Assembly: GCF_001889065.1 (NCBI RefSeq)
Contig: NZ_LWHB01000109.1
Location: forward strand, 1 to 19,302
Source of the DNA: Suttonella ornithocola
Lineage (GTDB): Bacteria > Pseudomonadota > Gammaproteobacteria > Cardiobacteriales > Cardiobacteriaceae
Direction: 5' to 3'
DNA: 19,302 nt
Shown here: in pieces, positions 7,377-15,491 of the stretch
How positions within the stretch are numbered: position 1 is the first letter of the stretch
Layout of the letters: each line of letters opens with the position of its first letter
Program-made: the position numbers and the translations under genes
The notes under the pieces: generated by a model
Seen by the model: only the letters and a program-made list of their open reading frames with translations
Told to the model about the DNA's origin: nothing
The model's database searches: none

Positions 7377-9230
7377 ATGGAACTCACAAACGCACTCATT
7401 CAATTGGGCGCTACCCCAGCGACAAAAGAAGAAGCTATTCGTCAAGTCGCCGCTATTCTCGTAGAGAATGGTAAAACCACAGCAGAATATGTTAAGGGGA
7501 TGTTTGCACGCGAAGCACAAGAAAATACTTATCTTGGCAATGGCGTCGCTATTCCACACGGCACGCCACAAAGTCGAAAATACATCAAAGAGACCGCCAT
7601 TGCGATTTTACAAGTTCCTGAAGGGGTAGATTGGGAAGATGGCGAACTCGCGCATATTATTGTTGGAATAGCAGCAGGAGATAATGAACATCTTGCCGTT
7701 TTAAAACGCCTCAGCACCGTCGTTGGGGATGAAGCAGTTGCAGAACGTCTTGCCAAAACGAGCGATATTGACGATATTCGAGAAACGCTTTCCGCTGTTG
7801 CACAATCTGATATTGAGCCAGAAGTTAAATCTGGAAGTAAAAAAATTATTGGTATTACCTCTTGTCCAACAGGCGTTGCGCATACGTATATGGCACAGGA
7901 AGCACTAGAGCAGGCAGCGCGTGAACTAGGTTATGGCTATAAAATTGAAACACAAGGCAGTGTCGGTGCTGAAAATGTCTTAACAGAAGCTGATATTGCA
8001 GATGCAGATATCGTCATTATTGCGGCTGATACCAATGTAGATTTAGCGCGCTTTGTCGGCAAACGCCTCTATCAAACCAGCACAAAAGCCGCTATCAATA
8101 ATGGTAAACACGTCATTGAAATCGCTTTAGCTGATGCCACTGCTTTTAAAAACGATAACGTCTCGCAAAAGACCGCTGAGAAGGCAGAAAAAACAGGTGT
8201 TTATAAACACCTAATGACAGGGGTTTCTTATATGTTGCCGTTTGTTGTTGCTGGCGGTTTGCTGATTGCGCTGGGTTTTGCGATTGGTTCTTTCCTTTAT
8301 GGCGACCAAGGGATTTACATCTACGATGAAAAATATGCGGGCACCCTTGGTTACAATCTTTTTAATCTAGGTAAGGTCGCATTTGAACTTTTCGTTCCTA
8401 TTTTAGGCGGCTATATTGCCTACTCTATTGCGGGTCGTCCGGGGATTGCGCCGGGGATGATAGGTGCTTTTCTGTCTAATAAATTAGGGGCAGGCTTCTT
8501 AGGGGCTATTCTTGCAGGCTTTATTGCTGGTTACTTTGTCGCCTTTCTTTCTAAAGCCATCAAATTACCACGTTCTTTAGATGCGTTAAAACCAATGATT
8601 ATTCTTCCTTTAGTGGGAACTGCTGTCATTGGATTATTAATGTATTACGTCATCGGCACGCCTGTTTCTAGCGCTTTAGCATGGTTAACAGAATGGCTTA
8701 AATCTTTACAAGGCTCTAATGCTTTCCTATTAGGCGCATTATTAGGCGGTATGATGGCAGTTGATATGGGCGGACCTATCAATAAAGCCGCTTATACTTT
8801 TTCCGTTTCTTTAATAGCTTCTGGCATTGCCGCTCCGATGGCAGCCACTATGGCAGCCGGAATGACACCACCACTTGCCATTTTTGTTGCCACATTGCTT
8901 TATAAAAATCGCTTTACAGACGAAGAACGCGAAGCAGGCAAAGCTGCAGGCGTTTTAGGGCTATCTTTTATCACAGAGGGTGCTATCCCTTTTGCCGCTA
9001 AAGACCCTATCCGCGTTATTCCTGCATTAGTTATTGGTTCGGCGGTAGCTGGCGCCTTATCAATGCTATTTGGCGTAACCTTACAGGCACCTCATGGCGG
9101 TATCTTTGTTCTGTTTATTCCAAAAGCCGTTACCCATATTTTCCTATATGCCCTCGCCATTATTGCCGGCACAGCGGTAAGTGCCGTTTTACTAGGCATA
9201 TTTAAAAAACCGCTCCAATCAAACGCTTAA
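7377..9230 (+). CDS. fruA: Fructose-specific PTS permease, fused IIA-IIB-IIC
   Basis: This single protein takes phosphate from HPr, passes it through its own IIA and IIB domains, and imports fructose through IIC as fructose 1-phosphate. Numbered from the ATG at 7377 (617 residues): the IIA domain spans 1-145 with active-site His61 in AIPHGT; the IIB domain spans about 154-250 with phospho-Cys163 in ITSCPTGVAHTYMA; IIC begins near 275 with multiple membrane helices and the MGGPINKAAYTFS signature. A TTG at 7365 is in frame but overlaps the strong GGAGGG ribosome-binding site at 7367-7372, so the ATG is preferred. E. coli splits IIA-HPr (FruB) from FruA. Here IIA is fused without HPr, and no fruK or fruB lies nearby, so general HPr and a remote 1-phosphofructokinase are needed. 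Substrate is assigned by family resemblance. Confidence 0.93.
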   Translation: MELTNALIQLGATPATKEEAIRQVAAILVENGKTTAEYVKGMFAREAQENTYLGNGVAIPHGTPQSRKYIKETAIAILQVPEGVDWEDGELAHIIVGIAAGDNEHLAVLKRLSTVVGDEAVAERLAKTSDIDDIRETLSAVAQSDIEPEVKSGSKKIIGITSCPTGVAHTYMAQEALEQAARELGYGYKIETQGSVGAENVLTEADIADADIVIIAADTNVDLARFVGKRLYQTSTKAAINNGKHVIEIALADATAFKNDNVSQKTAEKAEKTGVYKHLMTGVSYMLPFVVAGGLLIALGFAIGSFLYGDQGIYIYDEKYAGTLGYNLFNLGKVAFELFVPILGGYIAYSIAGRPGIAPGMIGAFLSNKLGAGFLGAILAGFIAGYFVAFLSKAIKLPRSLDALKPMIILPLVGTAVIGLLMYYVIGTPVSSALAWLTEWLKSLQGSNAFLLGALLGGMMAVDMGGPINKAAYTFSVSLIASGIAAPMAATMAAGMTPPLAIFVATLLYKNRFTDEEREAGKAAGVLGLSFITEGAIPFAAKDPIRVIPALVIGSAVAGALSMLFGVTLQAPHGGIFVLFIPKAVTHIFLYALAIIAGTAVSAVLLGIFKKPLQSNA

Positions 9231-9241
9231 AATCTATCAAC

Positions 9242-9266
9242 ATGCCTCACCAAACTGGTGAGGCAT
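9242..9266 (+). terminator. Hairpin terminator after fruA
   Basis: A perfect 10-bp stem, ATGCCTCACC / GGTGAGGCAT with loop AAACT, begins 11 bp after the fruA stop. The following T-tract is poor (CACTTTGCT), so termination may be incomplete and some transcripts may reach rseC. Confidence 0.65.
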
Positions 9267-9291
9267 CACTTTGCTCAACACTAAAGTTTTT

Positions 9292-9741
9292 ATGACTAAC
9301 GCACTGTTATCTCTACCTGTAAAGATTATCCATCAAACCGCTGATACGCTGACCGTTTTACCCGTTGATGTCATTGAAGATTGCCCAAAATGTGCAGCGG
9401 GAGAAGGCTGCGGACAGAATCCTTGGTTTCGTGGTTTTTTCCGTAAACGTGAATTAACACTCCCTCGCCCGACTAACTTTCCTGAAAACCAATCATTTGC
9501 TGAACTACAATTACCTAATCACATTCTGAACTACTTAACTTTAATGGTCTATGCGCTACCACTGTTAAGCTTTATCATTACACTTCTTTTGCTGACAAAC
9601 TTTCCAGCTTGGATACCATTCTTAGGCGCAATATTGCTATCAGGACTAACCTTATCGTTGACTCATCCTTTACAACAAAGACTACTTCGCCGCTATCTCA
9701 CCCTATCCTTGCCCCTAGATAAACAAACCTTTAAAGCTTAA
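9292..9741 (+). CDS. rseC: RseC/MucC-family integral membrane protein
   Basis: RseC-family proteins are small inner-membrane proteins tied to the sigma-E stress operon (rpoE-rseABC), and in other hosts to reduction of SoxR or to Rnf complexes. This 149-residue protein has the family's N-terminal Cys motif (CPKCAAGEGCGQ, Cys31, Cys34, Cys40) and then two membrane helices (about 80-100 and 103-125). A TTG at 9271 would add seven residues but lies only 4 bp beyond the fruA terminator stem, so the ATG at 9292 is preferred. Neither start has a strong ribosome-binding site. No rpoE, rseA, rseB or rnf gene is nearby, so the gene has left its usual context here. Family assignment is good; the role is inferred. 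Confidence 0.85.
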   Translation: MTNALLSLPVKIIHQTADTLTVLPVDVIEDCPKCAAGEGCGQNPWFRGFFRKRELTLPRPTNFPENQSFAELQLPNHILNYLTLMVYALPLLSFIITLLLLTNFPAWIPFLGAILLSGLTLSLTHPLQQRLLRRYLTLSLPLDKQTFKA

Positions 9742-9812
9742 AAATTATTCTGATGAAGCGGTTTTTAGGGAAAAATTGCGTTATTATTTGATTTTTCAAT
9801 TGGAGAGCGCAG

Positions 9813-10244
9813 ATGTTCCGAGCCATATTCTTAACCCTATTTTTATGTTTATCTAGTTGGGTGCACGCTGAAACCAGCGGGAATCCTGTCGGTTTTTGGC
9901 AATTAGCTGACAAGTCTGGTAAACCTGTTTTAATCATCCGTATTTTCCCTGTTGGGAAAACGCTATCCGCCAAAATCTTACAATACTATCCCAATGCAAA
10001 TGCTCGTTGCACCGCTTGTAAAGATGCACTCAAAGACACTCCCGTCAGAGGATTAACCTTTATAAAAGGATTGGTTCGTAAAAGTGGAGATACATGGAGC
10101 GATGGGAAAATTCTTAATCCAGAAACAGGAAAAGAAGCCAAAGTAACCCTAACCATTTCTGCAGACGGCAGTCAGCTAAAAATTAACAGCTATCGCTTTC
10201 TCTCTTGGTTTGGAAGCACAGATATATGGACACGTCGAAAATAA
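9813..10244 (+). CDS. DUF2147 exported protein
   Basis: A 143-residue protein with a Sec signal peptide (cleavage near HA|E, residue 19) and a DUF2147 domain. Family marks are the opening GNPVGFWQLADKSGKPVLIIRI, the CTACKD pair (Cys66, Cys69), the RGLTFIKGL segment, SDGKILNPETGKE and the closing DIWTRR. DUF2147 proteins are small periplasmic or surface-exposed beta-rich proteins of unknown biochemical role. TTGGAG lies 7 bases before the ATG, a good ribosome-binding site. It is 71 bp after rseC and 114 bp before the next reading frame, so it may be transcribed alone or with rseC. The family call is secure; no function is claimed. Confidence 0.9.
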   Translation: MFRAIFLTLFLCLSSWVHAETSGNPVGFWQLADKSGKPVLIIRIFPVGKTLSAKILQYYPNANARCTACKDALKDTPVRGLTFIKGLVRKSGDTWSDGKILNPETGKEAKVTLTISADGSQLKINSYRFLSWFGSTDIWTRRK

Positions 10245-10358
10245 ACTTTTTAACAAAATATGATAAATTTCCTTTGGTGTTATTCCAAAAACTTAGCCTC
10301 TTCCTTGCTGAGTTAACGAGATTAACCCTACGTACTTTTAAATCATTATGGACGTAAT

Positions 10359-10433
10359 ATGTTAAGAATACTGACTTGGAGCATTCTCTTTTTAGTGATT
10401 TTTGTTCCCGCTTGTAGTGCATTATTTCGATGA
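10359..10433 (+). CDS. 24-residue lipoprotein-like micro-ORF coupled to the XpaC-family gene
   Basis: ATG at 10359 opens 24 codons and ends with the TGA at 10431-10433, which overlaps the downstream ATG (ATGA). The peptide begins MLRILTWSIL, continues with a hydrophobic run and ends VPAC|SALFR, so it is essentially a lipoprotein signal peptide with a lipobox and a five-residue tail after the Cys is processed. GGA (10350-10352) lies 6 bases upstream of the start, a weak ribosome-binding site. It resembles tiny entericidin-type lipoproteins in layout only. It could be a genuine small lipoprotein, a translational-coupling leader, or chance. The exact stop-start overlap with the next gene favours real translation. 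Confidence 0.45.
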   Translation: MLRILTWSILFLVIFVPACSALFR

Positions 10434-11293
10434 AAAAAAGCTGGCTAACCAAAAGCAAAGCACTATTTCTAGGGCTGCGAGGCAATATCTTACTAGTTGC
10501 CTCCTCACCTTTATGGATTGCCGTTATCCAAGGGATTTTTCAAGGTCGATTATTTAAATCCTTATTAAGCTTGGCTTCGGTCGGCTGTTTTACCTATGCG
10601 ACGCTTTTAACCAAACGCTATTTTTATCAGCTATCGCTTACCCTACATCAAGAAAATCCACTACCCGTTGAAGATACACGCAAAGATGCCTTATGGTTAG
10701 TTGCGCTAGGTGCCTTAATCGTAAGTGCTTTAGTATTACGCCGCCCACCGCTTATTGCGATTAACACCTTACTCGCTGGCGGTGCTTACTATTTTCATTA
10801 TTGCTATCAAACTCAAGACATCCCCGCGACAAGCACCTCCATAGAGGAAACCCCGATTAACCCTGCTGATTTACCGCCTACGCTGAGACAAATGATACAA
10901 GACGCACAACAAAGCATTCTTCATTTGCGCCAAATCGCCGAAACGGCTTACAATACCGATGTATCATCCATTCTCTTATCCAAACTGCAAACCATTATCA
11001 ACTTAGCCGATACCCTTCTGCATAAAGTTGCTCAATCTCCCGAACAAATCCGACAAATGCGCACCTTTTTTGTTGTTATCTTGCCAGAGCTCGAACAAAT
11101 TTGCGCCCGCTATTTCTCTGACATATCATCAGCTGAAAGCCAACAACAATTTTTAGACCTTCTTAACGCCAGTGAAGCGGCTTTTACCGAACAACAGCAA
11201 GCACTGATTGGACGGCATCAAACAGAATTAGACATCAAAATGACCGTTCTTAAAGCGCAACTCACCCTCAATCAGAGAGAAAAAAATGAGTGA
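10430..11293 (+). CDS. XpaC-family membrane protein (TelA partner)
   Basis: This 287-residue protein has four predicted membrane helices in two hairpins (about residues 18-36, 42-61, 86-103, 106-124) and then a cytosolic helical domain (about 150-287) with DLPPTLRQMIQDAQQSILHLRQIAETAYN and YNTDVSSILLSKLQTIINLADTLL. This is the layout of the XpaC family, named for hydrolysis of 5-bromo-4-chloroindolyl phosphate in Bacillus; the enzymatic link is doubtful and the family is best known as the neighbour of TelA/YaaN. Its ATG overlaps the micro-ORF stop, and its end overlaps telA by 8 bp, so the three are translationally coupled. Its function is probably membrane stress or toxic-anion tolerance by association; this is inference from context. 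Confidence 0.8.
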   Translation: MKKSWLTKSKALFLGLRGNILLVASSPLWIAVIQGIFQGRLFKSLLSLASVGCFTYATLLTKRYFYQLSLTLHQENPLPVEDTRKDALWLVALGALIVSALVLRRPPLIAINTLLAGGAYYFHYCYQTQDIPATSTSIEETPINPADLPPTLRQMIQDAQQSILHLRQIAETAYNTDVSSILLSKLQTIINLADTLLHKVAQSPEQIRQMRTFFVVILPELEQICARYFSDISSAESQQQFLDLLNASEAAFTEQQQALIGRHQTELDIKMTVLKAQLTLNQREKNE

Positions 11294-12362
11294 AACCCCA
11301 AAAAACTTGATAAATACCGATGAAAATCCATTAGACGAACATCGCGTTCGCCAATTAGTGAGTCTGCTAAACATTCACGACACCAAAGCGGTTCTAAACT
11401 TTGGCACCGATGCCCAACGCCAACTTACCGCCGTTGCCGATACCATGCTCGCTGATATCCAAGCCAAAGACACCGGAGAAGCAGGGCTTCTGCTGTCTAA
11501 AATGGTGATGACCCTAAAAGGCTTTCAAGGTTCTGAACTTACGTTGAAGAAAAAATACCACTTTTGGGATAAGCTGCTTGGCAAAGCCCGTCCAATCGAA
11601 GCCTTCAGACAACAATTTGAAACCGTTAGCGATCAAATCGACCAAATTAGTAACGGATTAGAAAAACACAAACAAACCCTACTTATTGATATCACTTCTC
11701 TAGATCGGCTTTATGATGCCACTTTAGGGTATTTTCGCGACTTAAGACACTACATTGCCGCCGCAGAAGAAATCATTAGACATGCAGATGAACATACCCT
11801 TCCAGTCCTAAAACAGCATGCCGAACAAACCCAAAACCTAGAAGACGCCCAAAAACTACGCGACCACCAATCTCAACGCGATGAACTAGACCGACGCTTA
11901 CACGACCTTCGTCTAACACGACAAGTAGCAATGCAAGCCTTACCTAGCATTCGTCTTATCCAAGAAAACAACAAAGGACTCGTCAATAAAATCAATAGCA
12001 CCTTAATCAATACCGTTCCCCTTTGGCGACAACAGCTCGCACAATCATTAGCAATTTATCGTTCTTCGGAAGCCGCGCAAGCCATTAAAGCCAGTAGCGA
12101 TTTAACCAATGACCTTCTCAAAAATAATGCAGAAACCTTACAAACTGCCAATCGAGAAAGCCGACAGCAAATCGAACGAGGTGTATTTGATATTGAAGCG
12201 GTAGAGCAAGCCAATCAAATGCTCATCAGTACCATTGAAGAAAGCATTGAAATTCATGAAGTCGCGCGCAACCATCGAAAAGAAGCAGAAAAACGCTTGC
12301 AAGACGCTGAGAATCAGCTCAAACAAACCTTACAACACGTAGCCACCCAACAATCACAATAA
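11286..12362 (+). CDS. telA: TelA/YaaN toxic anion resistance protein
   Basis: TelA-family proteins are soluble, almost wholly alpha-helical proteins linked to tellurite, cell-wall antibiotic and nisin tolerance; their biochemical action is not settled. The 358-residue protein is near family length (about 360-390). Family-like stretches include SKMVMTLKGFQGSELTLKKK (about 79-98), then DKLLGKARPIEAFRQQFETV, ISNGLEKHKQTLLIDITSLDRLYDATLGYFRDLRHYI and PSIRLIQENNKGLVNKINSTLINTVPLWRQQLA. The last third is coiled coil. It overlaps the XpaC-family gene by 8 bp and is 8 bp ahead of the SPFH/GYF gene. The XpaC-TelA pair is a widespread conserved pair; tellurite as a substrate is not implied by the sequence. 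Confidence 0.92.
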   Translation: MSETPKNLINTDENPLDEHRVRQLVSLLNIHDTKAVLNFGTDAQRQLTAVADTMLADIQAKDTGEAGLLLSKMVMTLKGFQGSELTLKKKYHFWDKLLGKARPIEAFRQQFETVSDQIDQISNGLEKHKQTLLIDITSLDRLYDATLGYFRDLRHYIAAAEEIIRHADEHTLPVLKQHAEQTQNLEDAQKLRDHQSQRDELDRRLHDLRLTRQVAMQALPSIRLIQENNKGLVNKINSTLINTVPLWRQQLAQSLAIYRSSEAAQAIKASSDLTNDLLKNNAETLQTANRESRQQIERGVFDIEAVEQANQMLISTIEESIEIHEVARNHRKEAEKRLQDAENQLKQTLQHVATQQSQ

Positions 12363-12370
12363 ATCAACCT

Positions 12371-13237
12371 ATGTCTGGATTTTTCTCTCGAATATTTCAA
12401 CGCTCTGAGCCAGTGCGCATATCTCCGCATCAAGATAAGCCCTTTTTAGAACATCTAACCTTGCCACACTTAGAACCTTCAACCGTATTGAGCGTTCCAG
12501 AAAGTTACTGTGCTTGCTTATTTCAAGAGAAGCTCATAAGTGCGCCTTTATTAAGAGGCGAACATCCCCTAACGGCAGAAAAAATATCGCCTTTACAACC
12601 AACAGCGCCCATAAACATACTTTATCTCAACCGTCATCAAACACCGCATCGCACATGGCAACTTTCGCATCATCTGCATGATGAACAAATCCTACAAATT
12701 CGTGGAGAATACCATTTTCACCTGAGTCATCCCAAAGCCTTTCTTCATCACTTATTACAATTCCCTCAGCCCGCTATAGAGAGCTTAGATGATTGGCTTG
12801 CTGAACAAGTTAATACACTGATTAACATACAAAATATCCCAACAGAAGATATTCTCACCTACCCAGAGCGTCTATCTGTTTTCCTACAAACCCAACTGAC
12901 TCCGCTTTTGCATCGACAGGGATTAACCCTAATTGGGCTAACATTAACAGCAAAAATTACAGCTGCTATACCGATTTCATCTTCAGCGCCAGAATCTTCA
13001 CTCACTCAACATGCTAAACCCATACCAGCCACTCCTAAAGATGAAGCGCCTTTACTGGCAAGAGAATATTATCGAGTCATTGGGGGAAGACAAATGGGGC
13101 CTTATAGCATTGCCTATCTACAAACCCTCATTGACCAAGGAACACTAGAGAAAAACGAACTTCTATGGAAAAAAGGGATGCCATCGTGGCAAAAAGTCGA
13201 AAAATTTTCTGAGTTACAATGGACTGAAACAAAATGA
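12371..13237 (+). CDS. SPFH-like protein with C-terminal GYF_2 (DUF4339) domain
   Basis: A 288-residue cytosolic protein. Residues about 232-285 (EYYRVIGGRQMGPYSIAYL...LLWKKGMPSWQKV) are a clear GYF_2/DUF4339 domain, a small fold thought to bind peptides. The first 200 residues read like a divergent SPFH/band-7 domain: VPESYCACLFQEKLISAPLL, a strand pair, RGEYHFHLSHPKAFLHHLL, and the terminal HRQGLTLIGLTLTAKI, similar in plan to YdjI-type SPFH proteins. There is no membrane helix. The linker (about 200-228) is rich in Pro, Ser and Ala. It follows telA by 8 bp and overlaps the next gene by 4 bp (ATGA). The GYF_2 call is firm; the SPFH call is moderate and rests on pattern and context. Confidence 0.8.
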   Translation: MSGFFSRIFQRSEPVRISPHQDKPFLEHLTLPHLEPSTVLSVPESYCACLFQEKLISAPLLRGEHPLTAEKISPLQPTAPINILYLNRHQTPHRTWQLSHHLHDEQILQIRGEYHFHLSHPKAFLHHLLQFPQPAIESLDDWLAEQVNTLINIQNIPTEDILTYPERLSVFLQTQLTPLLHRQGLTLIGLTLTAKITAAIPISSSAPESSLTQHAKPIPATPKDEAPLLAREYYRVIGGRQMGPYSIAYLQTLIDQGTLEKNELLWKKGMPSWQKVEKFSELQWTETK

Positions 13238-14511
13238 CTTTTCCTTTTATCCACCATCGACGCTTCTTTCTCCTTATAAGCGCCGCTACTTTACTATGGT
13301 CATCCCTTACCTATGCACAAGATGCCACACAAGGGCTATTTATTTGCGATAACGGCAGCGGTGTCAAAAACATCGTAACCGCTGCACAAAAATCCGCACA
13401 AAAAGGCCGCTGCCAACCCTATAAAAAAGGCATGTTAGGTGGCGGTAGCGGTTCCCTAATGACCGTTCCTTCAAAAACGGCTAATCCGACACCACCACCT
13501 TCTAGTCGAAAACCTATTCAACTCTCCATACCAAAAACAAACAATCTCCCCGCTCAATCCCTACCACCGGCTAAACCACAAAAAACCGATGACGCCCCGA
13601 TACAAATATACTTTTGCCCTGACAATCTAAACGGTGAAATTATCGAAGCCACAACACCGCCTCGACCTGAATGCCAATCTGTTGGCATTAAAGCAAAAAT
13701 TCAAGACCCGCGTACTACCCCTATCAATACAGGAAAACCGCTTGGTAGAGGAAAAGCCGATAGATTGACGAAATCTACGCCAAACGGCAAAGGAGAAGTT
13801 GGCTTAACCGACTCTCCGCCCACTGATATCTACAAATGCTACGACCAACAAGGACGTCCCAGCTACGTCGCTGAAAATAAAACCAAGAACTTCCGCCGTT
13901 GCAGCTTTTTTTCACGATCATTTGCTGGTGCAACAGCCGATTTTTACCAAAAATCCACGACACCAACCGCCGCATCCCTAACAGATTTAGCCGCTCAAGG
14001 TGTTAACCAAAATAATAAAATGCCTACCGCCTCCGCCGCTTTAAAATGCGTTGGCGCAGGCGAAGTCGTTTATAACGGCACAACCAAAGAATACCAATGC
14101 GCCACCCGCTCTTATGACCTTACACCGGGAACCAGTGGCGGACAAGTCGTACTTGGCAACAAAAGTGCTAATATCGCAGCGCATCGATTTGACTATTTTA
14201 ATACTGGTGGTAGCTGTGGTGGCATTGTAACCAGCTCAGAAGGTCGAATATTGCACCTTTCCCCCACAAAAGATTGCCCTGAAGCCTTTCAAATTGAAGC
14301 ACGCAAAATTGAGCAAGCCTATATCAAAACCATCTCCATCAACGTATCTGGCGCATTACTCGAACGCCAGCGCACCCTATCCCCGCAAATCAACGAAATT
14401 GCGTATCGAATTGGCATTGACCCATTCCTCGTCCATGCGATTATCTCAGCAGAATCTGCCTATAAAAGCCGAGCCGTTTCTCGTGTAGGCGCGCAAGGCT
14501 TATGCAGCTAA
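13234..14511 (+). pseudogene. Secreted lytic transglycosylase, 5' part of a frameshifted gene
   Basis: This 425-codon frame encodes a signal peptide (about residues 1-28), a low-complexity Pro/Ser/Thr-rich region and five spaced Cys pairs (38/60, 128/147, 202/223, 272/289, 328/348). Each resembles a small DUF4124-like unit of the form IYxC...G...C. The start of an SLT (family 1) lytic transglycosylase domain follows. The catalytic Glu407 is in ISAESAYKSRAVSRVGAQGL. The frame then reads CS and stops, whereas the next frame continues exactly with MQLMPATAKRF. A single missing base (TTATG where TTAATG is expected, near 14501) explains this. No slippery heptamer is visible, so programmed frameshifting is unlikely; a true mutation or a sequencing error is likelier. 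It overlaps the SPFH/GYF gene by 4 bp. Confidence 0.85.
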
Positions 14512-14780
14512 TGCCAGCAACCGCCAAACGTTTTGGTGTCCGAGATACCTTTCATACCGGTGAAAACATCCGTGGTGGTGCTACCTACCTTAAATGGTTA
14601 CTCAATAAATTTAATGGCAACTATCAGCTAGCCATCGCAGGCTATAACGCGGGCGAAGGCAACGTCATTAAATACGGCTATAAAATTCCACCCTTTATCG
14701 AAACGCGCGCATACGTTCCCAAAGTCATGGAATACTACCGACGCTATAAAGCTAACCCTTCTCTCGTCGGGCTTAAATAA
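14502..14780 (+). pseudogene. Lytic transglycosylase, 3' part of the frameshifted gene
   Basis: These 92 codons, in the -1 frame relative to the upstream part, hold the rest of the SLT domain: MQLMPATAKRF, NIRGGATYLKWLL, AIAGYNAGEGNVIKYG and the closing YVPKVMEYYRRY. Joined to the 5' part, this gives a full domain and a protein of about 515 residues. Alone it lacks the catalytic Glu and a signal peptide, so it cannot work as an enzyme. An ATG at 14502 and a TAATG overlap (14509-14513) could allow reinitiation, but that would make two half-domains. It is 6 bp ahead of a paralogous small transglycosylase with matching wording (YNAG..., IPP..ET..YV), suggesting old tandem duplication. Confidence 0.85.
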
Positions 14781-14786
14781 CAACTT

Positions 14787-15473
14787 ATGAAAAAACTATT
14801 ACTTATCATCGCTTGCTTACCGCTGCCATTACTTGCTGCCGCAAAATCCTGTGGCAGCTATGTGAAAAATGGAAAAACACACAACATCCCTTGTAGCCTA
14901 GGCAAACCGCTTACCAGTACCATAAAAGCAGGTCAGTCCTGTAAAGCCGAGATCAAAGTCAATGGACTCACCGTCAAGCTTCGCCACCAATGCGTGGTCA
15001 AACCAACGGGGCAAACAGGCGCTATTACCGTAACTGAACCCAGTGGCGCATTAAAAAACCGACAAACCCATTTAAAACAAACCATCAATACCCTAGCCAA
15101 AAAATACAATGTTGAGCCGGCACTAGCTCATGCCGTTATCACCGTAGAATCCGCCTATCGTAGTGACATTGTTTCCGACAAAGGTGCTATTGGGCTGATG
15201 CAACTGATGCCTGCAACCGCAGGAATGCTTAGCGTTACCGACCCCTTTGATGCCAAGCAAAACATTGACGGCGGTATCCGCTACTTATCAGGCTTATTAA
15301 AACGCTTTAACAACGACACGAGCCTTGCCCTAGCAGGCTATAATGCAGGTCCTGAAGCCGTTAAAAAATACGGCAATACCATTCCACCTTATAATGAAAC
15401 TCAGCGTTACGTTAAACGCGTTCTCTCTTATCAAGACAAATACCGCCAACAATGGCGCAAACACATCCAATAA
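14787..15473 (+). CDS. Small secreted SLT-domain lytic transglycosylase
   Basis: A 228-residue exported protein that should cleave the MurNAc-GlcNAc bond of peptidoglycan, leaving 1,6-anhydro ends. Signal peptide: about residues 1-19. A short Cys-containing N-terminal domain follows (Cys22, Cys36, Cys52, Cys69), then a complete SLT domain: catalytic Glu121 in TVESAYRSDIVSDKGAIG, GLMQLMPATA (136-145), NIDGGIRYL, LAGYNAGP (182-189) and IPPYNETQRYVKRVL. No lipobox is evident; the Ala-Lys-Ser-Cys near the cleavage site is at best a poor one. It is intact, unlike its upstream paralogue, and may cover for it. Gaps of 6 and 18 bp place it in the same operon. Confidence 0.92.
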   Translation: MKKLLLIIACLPLPLLAAAKSCGSYVKNGKTHNIPCSLGKPLTSTIKAGQSCKAEIKVNGLTVKLRHQCVVKPTGQTGAITVTEPSGALKNRQTHLKQTINTLAKKYNVEPALAHAVITVESAYRSDIVSDKGAIGLMQLMPATAGMLSVTDPFDAKQNIDGGIRYLSGLLKRFNNDTSLALAGYNAGPEAVKKYGNTIPPYNETQRYVKRVLSYQDKYRQQWRKHIQ

Positions 15474-15491
15474 TTCGGGATTACCTTTCTT

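Noticed and set aside
9271..9291. In-frame TTG start adding seven residues to the RseC-family protein
   Set aside because: It lies 4 bp after the fruA terminator stem and has no ribosome-binding site; the ATG at 9292 is more plausible.
14495..14513. Programmed -1 frameshift site in the transglycosylase
   Set aside because: No X-XXY-YYZ heptamer or following stem-loop seen; a one-base deletion or sequencing error is simpler.
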